Below, piece by piece: positions 35,993 through 46,423 of a stretch of 64,000 nucleotides of DNA; position 1 is the first letter of the stretch; each line of letters opens with the position of its first letter. This DNA comes from Bursaphelenchus xylophilus (taxonomy: Eukaryota > Nematoda > Chromadorea > Rhabditida > Aphelenchoididae). Below the pieces are notes generated by a model. It saw nothing but the letters and a program-made list of their open reading frames with translations. It was not told the origin of the DNA and did no database searches. Both the position numbers and the translations under genes were made by a program. The DNA is taken from positions 9,300,001 through 9,364,000 of the forward strand of contig CAJFCV020000004.1 of NCBI GenBank assembly GCA_904066235.2, written 5' to 3'.

Positions 35993-37203
35993 CAGGGTGT
36001 TTCAAGAAATTCCGCGGAAAGTCGTCGTCGATTTCTCGGCGCTCAGCCACGATATCCAAAAAATTTTTTTTGCAGTAGAAAGAATGTAGTGGGCGGTTTT
36101 TTGCCTAAAAAGATTTTTTCCTACGCCGACGCGGAATGCAGTGTATTCGGCGGAGACATTTGATAGCTTTTTTGCCAATCCCACTTATCTCAAACGCTTT
36201 ATTACGGATTTTGACGATTCAAAAGAATATGAATCTTGATGGTTGAAGGAGGATTTGCATATTTCTATGTTTTTCAAGCATCCGGCGAAGGTATGGCGGA
36301 CGCTTTCCATATCGGCGGAGGCCATAACTCATCTTCGGACAAAGACACAGAGCTGGGAAATGACTCGAAATGGTTCCTGTGCTCTGGTTAACACCATCCT
36401 TCATCATTTCTTATGAAAATAAAATTTTTTCTCAGTTTGGCGGAGGAATCGGCGGAGGCCATAACACATCGTTGGACAAAGATACAGAGCTGGGGAATTG
36501 CTCAAAATGATTCATGCGCTTCACACTGGGGTTAGTCAGAGCAAATGAGTCATTTTGAGCCATTCCCCAGCTCTGTATCTTTGTCCGAAGGTGAGTTATG
36601 ACCTCCGCCGATTCCTCCGCCAGATTAAAAAAAAGTGTGATTTTCATAAGAAATGACGAGGGATGGGGTTAATCAGAGCACATGAGTCATTTTGAGCAAT
36701 TCCAAAGCTCTGTATCTTTGTCCAAAGATGTGTTATGGCCTCCGCCGATTCCTCCGCCAAACTGAGAAAAATTTGATTTTCATAAGAAATGATGAAGGAT
36801 GGTGTTAACCAGAGCACAGGAACCATTTCGAGTCATTTCCCAGCTCTGTGTCTTTGTCCGAAGATGAGTTATGGCCTTCGCCGATATGGAAAGCGTCCGC
36901 CATACCTTCGCCGAATGCTTGAAAAACATAGAAATATGCAAATCCTCCTCCAATCATCAAGATTCATCCTCTTTTGAACCGTCAAAATTCGTAATAAAGC
37001 GTTTGAGATAAGTGGGATTGGCAAAAAAGCTATCAAATGTCTCCGCCGAATACACTGCATTCCGCGTCGGCGTAGAAAAAAATCTTTTTAGACAAAAAAC
37101 CGCCCACTACATTCTTTCTACTGCAAAAAAATTTTTTTGTATATCGTGGCTGAGCGCCGAGAAATCGTCGACGACTTTCCGCGGAATTTCTTGAAACACC
37201 CTG
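35993..37203. mobile_element. 1.2-kb full palindrome ending CAGGGTGTTTCAAG
   Basis: CAGGGTGTTTCAAGAAATTC at 35993 is mirrored at the right end, with TA on both sides (35991-35992, 37204-37205). The two halves are near-perfect inverted copies meeting close to 36600 with almost no loop. Each half contains two copies of a sub-unit with CGGAGGCCATAACTC and GACAAAGACACAGAGCTGGG. No transposase; probably a non-autonomous Tc1/mariner derivative. A diverged half-copy lies at 39365-39640. Confidence 0.8.
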
Positions 37204-37205
37204 TA

Positions 37206-39364
37206 TATTATACTAAGAATCCTCTTTACAAGAAATCATAATGTTCGAAAAATTTGCTTGTTTCAGAATGGTCCTGTAGTACAAAATATGTCGGCCTAAG
37301 ATTGTCTCCTGGTACCTTTGAAAAATGCTTGTTATAAGGCTCCGCTTTAGGACTTGTTGTACAGAGGTTCCACTCCTTGCGGGTTGCAACATTCCTATGA
37401 AAAATCAAAGCATTTTTTGCATAGTTTGAAGATCTATGACAAAAAAGGCTTCATGTTACCGGTCCTTCTCATTTTTAATCGGATCTCAACAATTGCTGAA
37501 AGAATCTTCTATGGGCCCGTCGAGTCACAAATTTGCTGATCCCTCTCCCCAAAACCGTTACTTTTCCTTCAACCCGAGTCTTCAATTGACTGTGCTAGCC
37601 CCTAAAGAAAAGGGCGGTATAAGAAGTGGTGTTCAATCCCTAACAGCCCATTACCTAAACTGACGACTTCCACAAGCCTCCTAAAAATTCCTAATATGAT
37701 TACCACCATAATTCATATCTCACACGATCCATGCTATACGTATCTCCGTGTATAATCGCATAAGAGTGCGGCTAGAACCCCTCGTTCTCCAAATCTTTCC
37801 AATTTTAGAAAACCCCCATTTTTTGTCTACGATTTCCTTGTCGACTAAATTTAGCCTCGAGCTTCTGCAAGGCAATACAAAAATAAATAATCCTTCCGCG
37901 TTCACAACAACACATCAAAACTGCGTTGCTGATTTGTAGTGGCCGGACGTCAGAGGCGGCCGAAAAATGAACGGCCAAATTGAGGAAATCTGGGAGGAAA
38001 GTGTCGAATTCCGGACATCATTTGAGATGTGGGGAAAGGCCGGATGGGATGTTCTCGAACTTGTTGGAAGTCGAAACAAATCTAGAACACGAAAGCGCAA
38101 CATTTAGAGAGGGAAATGATGATTTACGGCATAGATGTTGGCTTGAAATACCTGGCTAAACACATTGGCCAAAGCCACCGCCAATCCCTCCATTATGGGA
38201 TACAAACCTCGGCTCAGACTGACCTTATCATCGCTAATTAATCCATGGTTTTAACCTTTCGCTCAGGTACAATACAACAGATCTAAGAGGCCTTTTCAAA
38301 TACCTTCTCCCACGAAACAAAGACTCATCTTCTCGACTTCATCAAAAAAACGGAAATCGAGGATGTTCAACGTATACTACGGGGGGATTCGCAATACATA
38401 ATACAGGAATTATTGCCCTAATTAATTGCAAATCTTGATAATTGGGATGGTCAATTATTCGGAGGCTCTAGTTTTGTTTTGAAAATGTTTTTCAGCCTGC
38501 TGAAGCCGTATTAGTCATAAAAACTAATTGTTTGTGAACTTTAAATAGGGTTAAAGTGCTTCCTTTCAAGGAGATGGATGCATATATGTATATTTAGGAC
38601 TGTGGTAGAAATAAGGACTAATTTGGAAAACAAACCGCAAAAAGGGCGTCATCCTGAATTGACGTAATTATAATAATAAAGTCAAAACATTAAATTCAAA
38701 TGACTCCGTAAGGATGAGACAAAAAAGTGCCCAGCTGCCTTTTGGGCACTTTTTGGGTCTTGATTGAGCGCCAAGAAATCGACAAAAACTTTCAGGCACA
38801 CTTCTCTGAACATTATTATTTCATAGCTTATTGGAACACCCTGTAAATTTCTTGTTTTTTTGAGTATGGAAAAATCGCACAGCAATTGACCCTACGTTTT
38901 TTCTCTCTAACTGTGTCTTACAGCCTCTAAATTGCCCTTGGCTACACCTTTTGAGCGTATGTTTTAAGAATCTGTGCATGGACAAAATGGATTAATCGCA
39001 CAAAACTTTTTACAAAACTGAAAATTTGAGCCTTAGAATTTTCTCTAATTTCTAAATTCAAAGATACGCAATATGGAAAAAGGATGTACGTATACATACA
39101 TATATATACATGTATACGTATTTATTAAAGAAGGAGAAAATGTCAAAAGTTCATGTCGCGGCACATCCCTTCTAAAAATGAGCATCATTTGCCTCTTTGT
39201 AATCTGACCGTTCCAATGTGCCCCTTCCTATTAAGCACGTAATCAAATCCACCACAATCCAACTTTTCCTTCCAATCTTGTGTTATAATAAGCAACACCG
39301 CCAGAAGGAGCATTGGACCGTAAATTACATTGTTTTTAAGAAAATAGCGGAGGCGCAAAAAAAA
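37206..39364. other. Intergenic with weak coding fragments
   Basis: No supported gene. Two weak candidates overlap tail to tail: 37967-38107 (+) begins MNGQIEEIWEESVEFRTSFE after the possible acceptor GATTTGTAG, and 38104-38233 (-) contains LYPIMEGLAVALANVFSQ after TTAATTAG. CTTATTGGAACACCCTGTAA near 38830-38847 is a lone CAGGGTG-type transposon end. A TATACATA microsatellite sits near 39090-39120. Confidence 0.3.
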
Positions 39365-39640
39365 GAATTTTGATTATTTACAGGATGAAATTACCGCAAG
39401 TCTGGCGCCAAGGAAAACAAAAAACAATGGTAAACGTGGATCAAAAATGCAATCGAACAGGAAAGCAGGAGGATTTGAAGATATCCAAAAACTTTCTTTT
39501 GCAGAATAAAGAAAAACATGGGCGGTTTTTTGTCCAAAAGAGCCATTTTCTCCGCCGACGCGGAAAGGAATTTATTCGGCGGAGACTTTTGATCGTTTTT
39601 TTGGTCATCACCCCAATTTTAAACGCTTTATGCAGCACTA
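39365..39640. repeat. Diverged half-copy of the 36-kb palindrome
   Basis: GATATCCAAAAACTTTCTTT, GGGCGGTTTTTTGTCCAAAA and CGGCGGAGACTTTTGATCG follow the order of 36050-36170. Confidence 0.65.
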
Positions 39641-40289
39641 AATCGTGCTGGAAATTCTTTTTACACTCGACACAAAGACCTTATTGTACTCAGGGAATTT
39701 ATTCAGTCGTGAGTACTCGGTTGTTTTTGGCATATCGGACGTATTCTTGGTCGAACTTGTGCAACGCACGCACAAAACTTATCACTTCGTCATTTTGTCA
39801 TTGCAAAAATACTCAACGACCATAATGCAAATGACAATTTGTCATAAAAAATAGTCAACAAACAGACAAGATATATCGTACCGTAAAAATTATATCTACT
39901 CTAGATATTATAGTCCATTAAGCGTACTTTCGGCCATAAGCAATAAAAAATAAAGTGCATATTCGGTACTTATACAAGTTTTATGGGAAAATTCGCGGAA
40001 ATTTTTGGTTTTCTTGAATGTAAAGTGCAAAAATTGCTTACAATAAGCTAAATCTACTATCAATGTTATAAAAATTTGCCTAAAACGGTGGAGAAACGTT
40101 TATAAACTAAAATTTACTTTGATTTTTTTAGTATTTTTTACTTTTTTAAAAAAAAGTGAAGAAATAAAATGTCGTACTTGAGTCGATCTTTATTCATCAA
40201 AAGATTTTTATTCTAATTTTTTATTGTTTCTTATTTATTTTTTTATTTTCTGAATCAAAAAGGCTTTTTTCCGGCTTTGAACAGCCGAA
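39641..40289. other. AT-rich intergenic stretch
   Basis: Nothing recognised; ends in a T-rich block before the GC-rich island. Confidence 0.4.
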
Positions 40290-40770
40290 AAACCGAAGTA
40301 AGCGAGAGAGCGTGCCCAAAAAGAGGCGCGAGACGACGAAAGAGACGCGAAAAGAGTGCGCTTTTCTCTTCGTCTCTCTTCAATTTTTCCCCATTTTTTC
40401 GCCGACTTTTTCCGTTTCGCGCCTATCAAAAGCGTGCGTCCTTCCTTGACAAATCGAACTTGGCGGTCAGACGGCTTGAGGGAGAGACGAAACGCACTCT
40501 GATGTGCGAAAGCAACGGCACTCCCGGGAAGGTCTGAGAAAGGCGTCCGTTGCGGTCACACATTCGCAACGTTTCCTCGTGAAGGGGATCGTCCCCGTGG
40601 ACGATGCACTGTACCGGAAATTTGCCCGCGCCGGCTCCAACTCCGGGACAAGAAGCCGGTCCGGTCGCGCGCGATCGGAAAGGTGGATCCCATTTCGGGG
40701 CTCTAGGCGAGCGCGTTTGGATCACAGTGCAGACGCAGCGCTTTGAGTGCGATTGCCGTGAAACCCAATT
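40290..40770. other. GC-rich island of unknown role
   Basis: This block is clearly richer in G+C and CpG than its surroundings, with words such as GCGCGAGACGACGAAAGAGA and GTCCGGTCGCGCGCGATC. Overlapping frames are open on both strands (40504-40746 +, 40604-40822 +, 40426-40725 -), as GC-rich DNA tends to give, and none shows a family motif. It could be a promoter or 5' exon, possibly of the poly-Cys gene 700 bases downstream, or foreign DNA. Confidence 0.4.
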
Positions 40771-41380
40771 CAGACTACTCGACGGCCAAGTTTTGCAGTT
40801 TTTTCAACTCAACTGGACGTAAAATTGAAAAGCACGCTATAAAAAAAATTTGTTCGAAGCCTAATTTTATTGGCCAATGCCCTTTATGTTGACGAATTTG
40901 AACTTTATGACGGCTTAGGAAGGGATTTTTCAGGCCGAAACGCAATGTTTTTGTTTTTCAAACAAAATTACTTTGACAATTCTCGGATAAACAGCAAATG
41001 GTTCTCCGCAAAAAAACTTATTTCCAAAAGCCTGCAAACGAATTGATTAAACTTTTTTCGATAATCCGAAGGTCGTCAAGTTATTAATTAATAAAGTTTC
41101 AAGTTCTCTCATCCAAATGGCTTTGCTAAAGGTAATAATTAAGAATAATCCGTTCATCAGTCCACCAAAAGTTACAGCTGATTTATTAAGCGTCTCATGA
41201 GTTGACTTGATGATCCAAACCACCCGGCGATGATATAAGAGACAGTTTTAGGCCATATGTAAATAGCCATCGGAATACCGTGGGTTGCGCAAACAAACGT
41301 AAATAACTCCGGTCAGAAAGCTCCTGCGTGTCTATTGTCATGTCCAAAGAAGGAGAACACCGTTTATTGACCTTCGACTC
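40771..41380. other. Upstream region of the poly-cysteine gene
   Basis: AT-rich, no repeat family recognised. The minus-strand frame 41195-41419 has no supporting signals. Confidence 0.35.
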
Positions 41381-41385
41381 GTCGG

Positions 41386-41393
41386 TATATAAG
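41386..41393 (+). promoter_or_regulatory. TATA box of the poly-cysteine gene
   Basis: GGTATATAAGG lies about 42-49 bases before the ATG at 41435. No trans-splice acceptor lies between, so transcription probably starts just downstream of this box. Confidence 0.55.
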
Positions 41394-41434
41394 GTCATGA
41401 TGATAATAAAGACGGGCAAATAAGTGTTGCATTC

Positions 41435-42641
41435 ATGGGAAAGGTGATGTAAGTAATCTTTCTTATTGTTTGAATTTGTATTTTTTTAAGTAATTGCAAC
41501 CCTTTACAGCCTTATAACTGCGTTGCTAACAACGCTGATAACAATTGCTTCGGCATGTTGCTGCTGTGATTGTTGCTGTTGCGATTGTTGTTGTTGTCCA
41601 TGCTGTTGTTGCTGCTGTTGTTGTAACAAGAAGAAGAGCGCTTGTCCACCCGGCCTAATGTTGAATTCAACGCGTCGAAGACGTGCCGCTGATCATCCAC
41701 GGTCTCAATCATTGGACGAGCTGGAAGCTAATCGTGCTAGAGCAATTGCTGAGCGTGAAGGCAATATTACTTCACAATGCGGAAGCTGTAGTCAAGATAG
41801 CGGATGTAAGGCAGAAGGCTGCGCTCTGCGGAAGCGAGGTTGCGAAGATGGTTGCACAAAATGTCAAAGCTCCACTCAACCCAATCAAAATGGATGCACA
41901 ATGAAGCGAGAATGTCACGGTGGATGTCGCGATAAGTGCGCTCGGCCCGCTAGGCTGAGATTCCGGCAACACAAGCCTAAAGAAGACTTCAAGTGGAAAT
42001 CGATCAATGAACTGCGTGCCGACGAGTATAAAGAGCGGTTACGACTGGTTGTTGAGGAGCAAAATGCAAGAGAAGATGCGGAAAGAAACAAATTTGGTCC
42101 ACCACCGCCTCCAGCTATCATTTCCCTGGTCTCCTCCACCCCGTGGGCGCCAAATGTTCATGTCAAGGAGCCGAAGGAACTGTCGTATGAGGCGTGGTCG
42201 AAGGAAGAGGAACACTTTGCGCCGAAACGAAACGGAAGCCAGCTAAAAAAGCGCTCAGAAGGTAACTTTGAGATCGTTGTGTTGGTGCTTTTTTATTCTT
42301 ATTTCAGCATCGTCCTCATTACTGTCCTGGCTTTTGTGTAAATTGTGTAAAAATACTTCTCCCACTTTCCCTGAAGACACTAATAACCCCGACTTACCCC
42401 GTTTTATCCCATTTTAGAGCCCACAACCATAGGTAGAATCGAAATGGGCGAGAACGCGAGCAACAGGACGAAACGTCATACAGAGTTCATCACAATGACG
42501 TTCACGGAGAGCTCGAACAGCTCCCACTCGCAATCAATGGTCTTGCAAGTTCCACAGAAGCAAATGGAAATTAAGCCAAAAGTCAGGGTCCATCGGACAT
42601 CCGGCAATGACCCAAGCGAGCTTCAGTTCCTTGAAAAATAA
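41435..42641 (+). CDS. Poly-cysteine N-terminal protein, novel
   Basis: Exons 41435-41448, 41510-42261 and 42418-42641 encode 329 residues; phases close. Residues 1-20 (MGKVILITALLTTLITIASA) look like a signal peptide or anchor. Directly after come 20 cysteines in runs of 4, 4, 4 and 8 separated by D, D and P (21-43). Then KKK, an RRRR possible processing site (60-63), a second cluster of 11 Cys (95-148) in spaced CxxC/CxxxC patterns, a charged region, PPPPP (about 205), and a Ser/Thr-rich basic tail. Codons within the Cys run alternate TGT/TGC, so this is not a simple trinucleotide slip. Possible roles are a heavily acylated membrane protein or a disulphide-linked extracellular matrix protein; neither is proven. 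A second in-phase acceptor at 42307 would give a different C-terminus. Confidence 0.65.
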
Positions 42642-42691
42642 TTTTTTTAGATATAAGGAGCGTGCAAGGCTCTTATATCACTGTACTTACA

Positions 42692-43132
42692 GGGGAAGTA
42701 CCACAAGTGCGACGCTCAGATTTTCTTTAAATTTTCCACACATGTCGGGCATGAGCTAAATATCAATTCTTGAAAGTTTTAGCTCGCGCTTTGCAAGCGC
42801 CGCCGAGATATTGAACGATCTTTGTCGCCGAGAGAGCACACTAAACATGGAGAGCGGTCAGAGAGAAAACACTTTTTGGCCATAACTTCGCTAGTTTCGA
42901 GCGAAAGAAATTGATTTTTTGTGGAAATATTGCTCTCTACAGTAGAAATAGGCATAAAACTTTTCGTGCCGAAATTCGGCAAAATGTCCTTAATTTTCGC
43001 TAACTTTCGATCTAAAAATCTCGGTTGTTTCTGCAAAGCGCGACCTAGGATTCTTGCATAGTCTTCGAAAAAATTATTCTTAATTTGTGCCAAGTTTCAT
43101 CAAAATCTGAGCATTGCATTTGGGGTACTTGT
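42692..43132. mobile_element. R1 foldback, near full length
   Basis: AGGGGAAGTACCACAAGTGC at left; GCATTTGGGGTACTTG at right. Both arms carry GCTCGCGCTTTGCA or its inverse, with the R1 middle (TTTGGCCATAACTTCGCTAG, ATAAAACTTTTCGTGCCG). Confidence 0.85.
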
Positions 43133-43388
43133 TCTGTTAGTTTGATACTCATTTCGATACTCGTAAATAACTATTTTTTTACATATGATTCCCATGGGTC
43201 GAATCAGATTTGACTGTACATATTGAAGTAAATAAACATGACATATACGATGTTTTTCTTGAGTAATTACTGCTAGAAATAACAGAGCTTTTCTGGACAT
43301 GACAATGTTTTATTTACTCATTCTTTACTATACAATAAATTTAAAATCTTTAGAAATTTTTTCATGTGAAACGTATGCCACGAAGATT

Positions 43389-44995
43389 TCAAAGCGGGGT
43401 TTCTGGGCGTTTCTCGATGTACGCCTTCAGCTGAGGTAGAGAGTAGATCCGTTTCACAAACCCGACCAAATCGAGATGCTTTTCGAAGAGTTCGGGCTTC
43501 AGGTTGTGAAGCGTGTGCAGGTAATCCGCCACGAAAAAGTCGGCAGCGGTTGGTTTTTTGCCCACCAAAAACCCGCTTCCGTTCTCCTTCAAGATACGAT
43601 GGTATATGTTGAAGTAGTGCTCGCAGACGGGCTTGGCCATGGTGTGGAAGAGGCGGTCTTTGTCGCCCTCCTTGAAGCCGGTGGTGACCATTATCCACTC
43701 CATTATTTCGTTGTACTCGCTTTTGTGGAGTTCGAGGATTTCGTCGACTTTCGCTTTTTCCCAGCGGTTCTTGCCGGCGAGGCCTGGAAGTGGGCCAAAG
43801 TTAGGCCTTCCCATTTACAGTGAAGGGCCTAATCCAGTGGCAAAAAACGTATAATTTTGCATCCGGGAAATATCAGAAAATGTGGCAAAATGCTTCTCCT
43901 TACAAGTGAAAAAACTTTGTTTTGAAGGGCGCGCCCTTTCCCTCACAAAAAGAGCGTGCGGGCTTACATTAGTGAAATCGGAGTTTTTGCACTTGGAGAG
44001 GGAGGTATTTTGCTACATTTTGTGATACTTTCTGGATGCAAAATGGAACGTTTTTTGCCATTGGATCAGGTCGCTCACTGTATGTAGAATCAGCATTATA
44101 TGTACTTGCGGGCAACCACTTTGCGGGCAGCCGGCCCTTTCCGATTAGAATTACGATTTTTTCCCGTAATCTATGTAGTAAATATATTTGAAATTTTGCA
44201 TTGACGTCTCCCTGGTATTGATAAACATACGAATCTATTGAATTCATCCACCACTTTCAAAGTTATGGAAATTTGTTTTCAGAAAAATGGTTTCTGAAAC
44301 ATTAGAAATGGCTGTTTAATCTTGTGGTAACTATTTAAGCCACTTATGGACCTGAAAACTTAATTTGCTACATCTAACTGCCAAATCCATCGTTTGGATT
44401 TCCTGTTGTACAGGGTGGGCCAGTAGAAACGGATAACTTTTTTCTTCGGATTTCTCCGCGGAGACTGGGCCGATTTTCAAAAAAATTAGAGTTTTCTTGA
44501 GCTGGGACTCGCCGTTTTCAGCCAATTGAGTTTCAAAAAAATGTATTTTGAATTGGCCTTTCAATGCCTTCCCAAAGTTTTGAAGAATTATTTTTGACCT
44601 AAACCCCTAAAACTCGCCGAGGTTTTTCAGAAAATCATTGGTTCTTCTAGCTGCCCGCAAAGTGGTTGCCCGCAAGTGTGGTCTTCCTTTTTTCACGTTT
44701 TCCTTACCATACTGCTTGGCGAGGAACCTAAGAATCGTTGAGCTTTCGCACAATGGCTTTCCATTCACCTCCAGGACTGGGATTTTTCCATACGGCGTCT
44801 CTATAAATTCATAACTTTATTACAATAAAGTTCAAGAAAATTAAACAGTAATGGCTTACTATTCTTATAAGTCGTTGGCCACTCATTGAAAGGAATGTGG
44901 AAGTCCTCAAACGGCACATTCGCATAATGCAGGACCATGCGCGAGCCCTCGGCCAGATTCCTCACCGGGAAATACCACAGCTTGTAGTGCACCAT
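43389..44995 (-). CDS. Glutathione S-transferase, nematode sigma class
   Basis: Minus-strand exons 44995-44860, 44800-44708 and 43783-43389 give 207 residues, the normal length. The thioredoxin-like domain starts MVHYKLWYFPVRNLAEGSRM; Tyr8 is the expected catalytic residue. TPYGKIPVL supplies the cis-proline (Pro53), and CESSTILRFLAKQYG has the Glu64-Ser65 pair that binds the glutathione gamma-glutamyl group. The helical domain follows, with KPTAADFFVADYL as the conserved folding motif. The enzyme conjugates glutathione to electrophiles in the cytosol; some sigma members make prostaglandin D2. Intron 2 (43784-44707) is swollen by an R2 MITE and a second foldback element. AATAAA lies just past the stop on the minus strand. 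Confidence 0.9.
43815..44092. mobile_element. R2 foldback MITE in GST intron 2
   Basis: TACAGTGAAGGGCCTAATCC at left and GGATCAGGTCGCTCACTGTA at right, with ATCCGGGAAATATCAGAAAA inside. Confidence 0.8.
44104..44677. mobile_element. Foldback element in GST intron 2 with nested core
   Basis: ACTTGCGGGCAACCACTTTG extends to CGGGCAGC at the left and is perfectly inverted at 44650-44677. Inside, from 44413, starts CAGGGTGGGCCAGTAGAAAC followed by the core also found at 3481 and 48300. Confidence 0.75.
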
Positions 44996-44997
44996 GT

Positions 44998-44999
44998 CT
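44998..44999 (-). promoter_or_regulatory. Candidate trans-splice acceptor of the GST gene
   Basis: On the minus strand a long T-rich tract ending CTTTTACAG lies two bases before the ATG, a typical spliced-leader site. Confidence 0.55.
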
Positions 45000-45000
45000 G

Positions 45001-46423
45001 TAAAAGAAAAAAAAACGAAGTAAACCGAAGGAAGCGCGAATTCCGATTTCCTGTAAATTTCAGTTAATTTTGCACAAAGCGGCGAACAAACCGGAGTTTA
45101 TGGGGAGGGCGATTAGAGCGTGACAAAAGCGACCGCTTCCACCTGCTGAAGCCACTTTATAACACGCCTGAAACAACAGGATGACAATGTTGTGAAGGCG
45201 GTAATTGGATAAGCCTACAAAATGGTTCTACTCTACTTGTTAAACTTTTAACGTGATTCGCAACGTGTTATGCGGTTGATTTGTCTCAAGCAATCTTTTG
45301 TATGCGAATTGTTGTAAAAAGAAGTAAAAAATAGGTGATTTTAGTGGGAGGAATTCGCAATTACCACCAAAAAAGGAAGAAGGTTGTGTGGAGAATTTAA
45401 CTTGCCATGTGGAAAAAAATTTGATGATAATTTTTTTGCGATGTTGAAGTTGTAAATTCCGGTGACAATTAATTTTGCAGTGTACGTGGTAAGACAGTTT
45501 TGTAGCGTGATTTTAATTGGCTATGAATTTTTTATTTTTCGACTAAATTTTACGCGTCCCGACTTTTTGGGTCAACGACAGTTCGGGTCAACACAAAGTC
45601 GATCGATACGAGGCGTAGGGCAGGTGGATACCAAAAGAACGGCGTAGGAAGTGCCTACGAGGTCTGGCAAAGCCGTTGAATGGTCGACGGACACTCGGCG
45701 AGGCTTGGCGGAGACTTGACCAAGGCTTGCAATATGTCTACTTTTCTAATTTTAGCTCTTACTAACGTAAGTTTTCTTTACCCTGAGCTATTGTAGCATA
45801 TAAAAGACCAAAAGTTGCGGCAAAAAGCGAAGGTTTGTAACTTTTATCTAGATATTAATGATGTGAGTACATGTGAAATGCCTCAAAATAGTTGATAAGA
45901 TATCCTAGGACCCGACCAATCTTATTATTTCTACTATCTAAATAAGCCTTCTCCTAGCCTCCCCATGCATACAACGACGAACTGACACGATCCATAGTAT
46001 CGTTGACCCGAACTGTCACTGACCCGAAAAGCCAAATTTTAAGATAACCTTTTTTAGTCCTCAGAATCTTTCATTTCATCTGATATGATGAGGATTTTAT
46101 AAAAAATGGACCAACTTGGGAAACAGTGAATTTTTAGACTTATCAATCCGGAACTGCTTAGAACCTCTGTGCAACAAATTCACATATAACCAAACCCGTT
46201 TATAACGAACAATTCCAAAGGTCTCTAGAGTCAAGTATAGGACAAAATGAATCTGCTAGAAAGACGCTTTTCTATAACGAACTAATTTTTTTATCTGTTA
46301 CGATTCTTTGTGCAGAACCTCCACTCTACATATTCGTTGATAAAATTCAACTAGCCTGATTTATTTCTTAACAATAACATGACAAAAAGAGTCGATTACT
46401 ATTGCAACATCCAGCTTGAGCCG
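45001..46423. other. Spacer between GST and the secreted protein gene
   Basis: Holds the 45565-46030 MITE and, about 46160-46330, a fragment with GAACCTCTGTGCAACAAATT and TTTGTGCAGAACCTCCACTC, an inverted pair of a nematode-style transposon end. No gene. Confidence 0.4.
45565..46030. mobile_element. MITE with GGGTCA-rich inverted ends
   Basis: GGGTCAACGACAGTTCGGGT at left is mirrored, with a few changes, by ACCCGAACTGTCACTGACCC at right; 466 bp. The interior has GGCGAGGCTTGGCGGAGACT. Single copy seen. Confidence 0.65.

Noticed and set aside
41512..41712. Minus-strand frame rich in Asn/Ser over the poly-Cys run
   Set aside because: Reverse complement of TGT/TGC codons gives ACA/GCA in one frame and AAC in another; it is a composition shadow.
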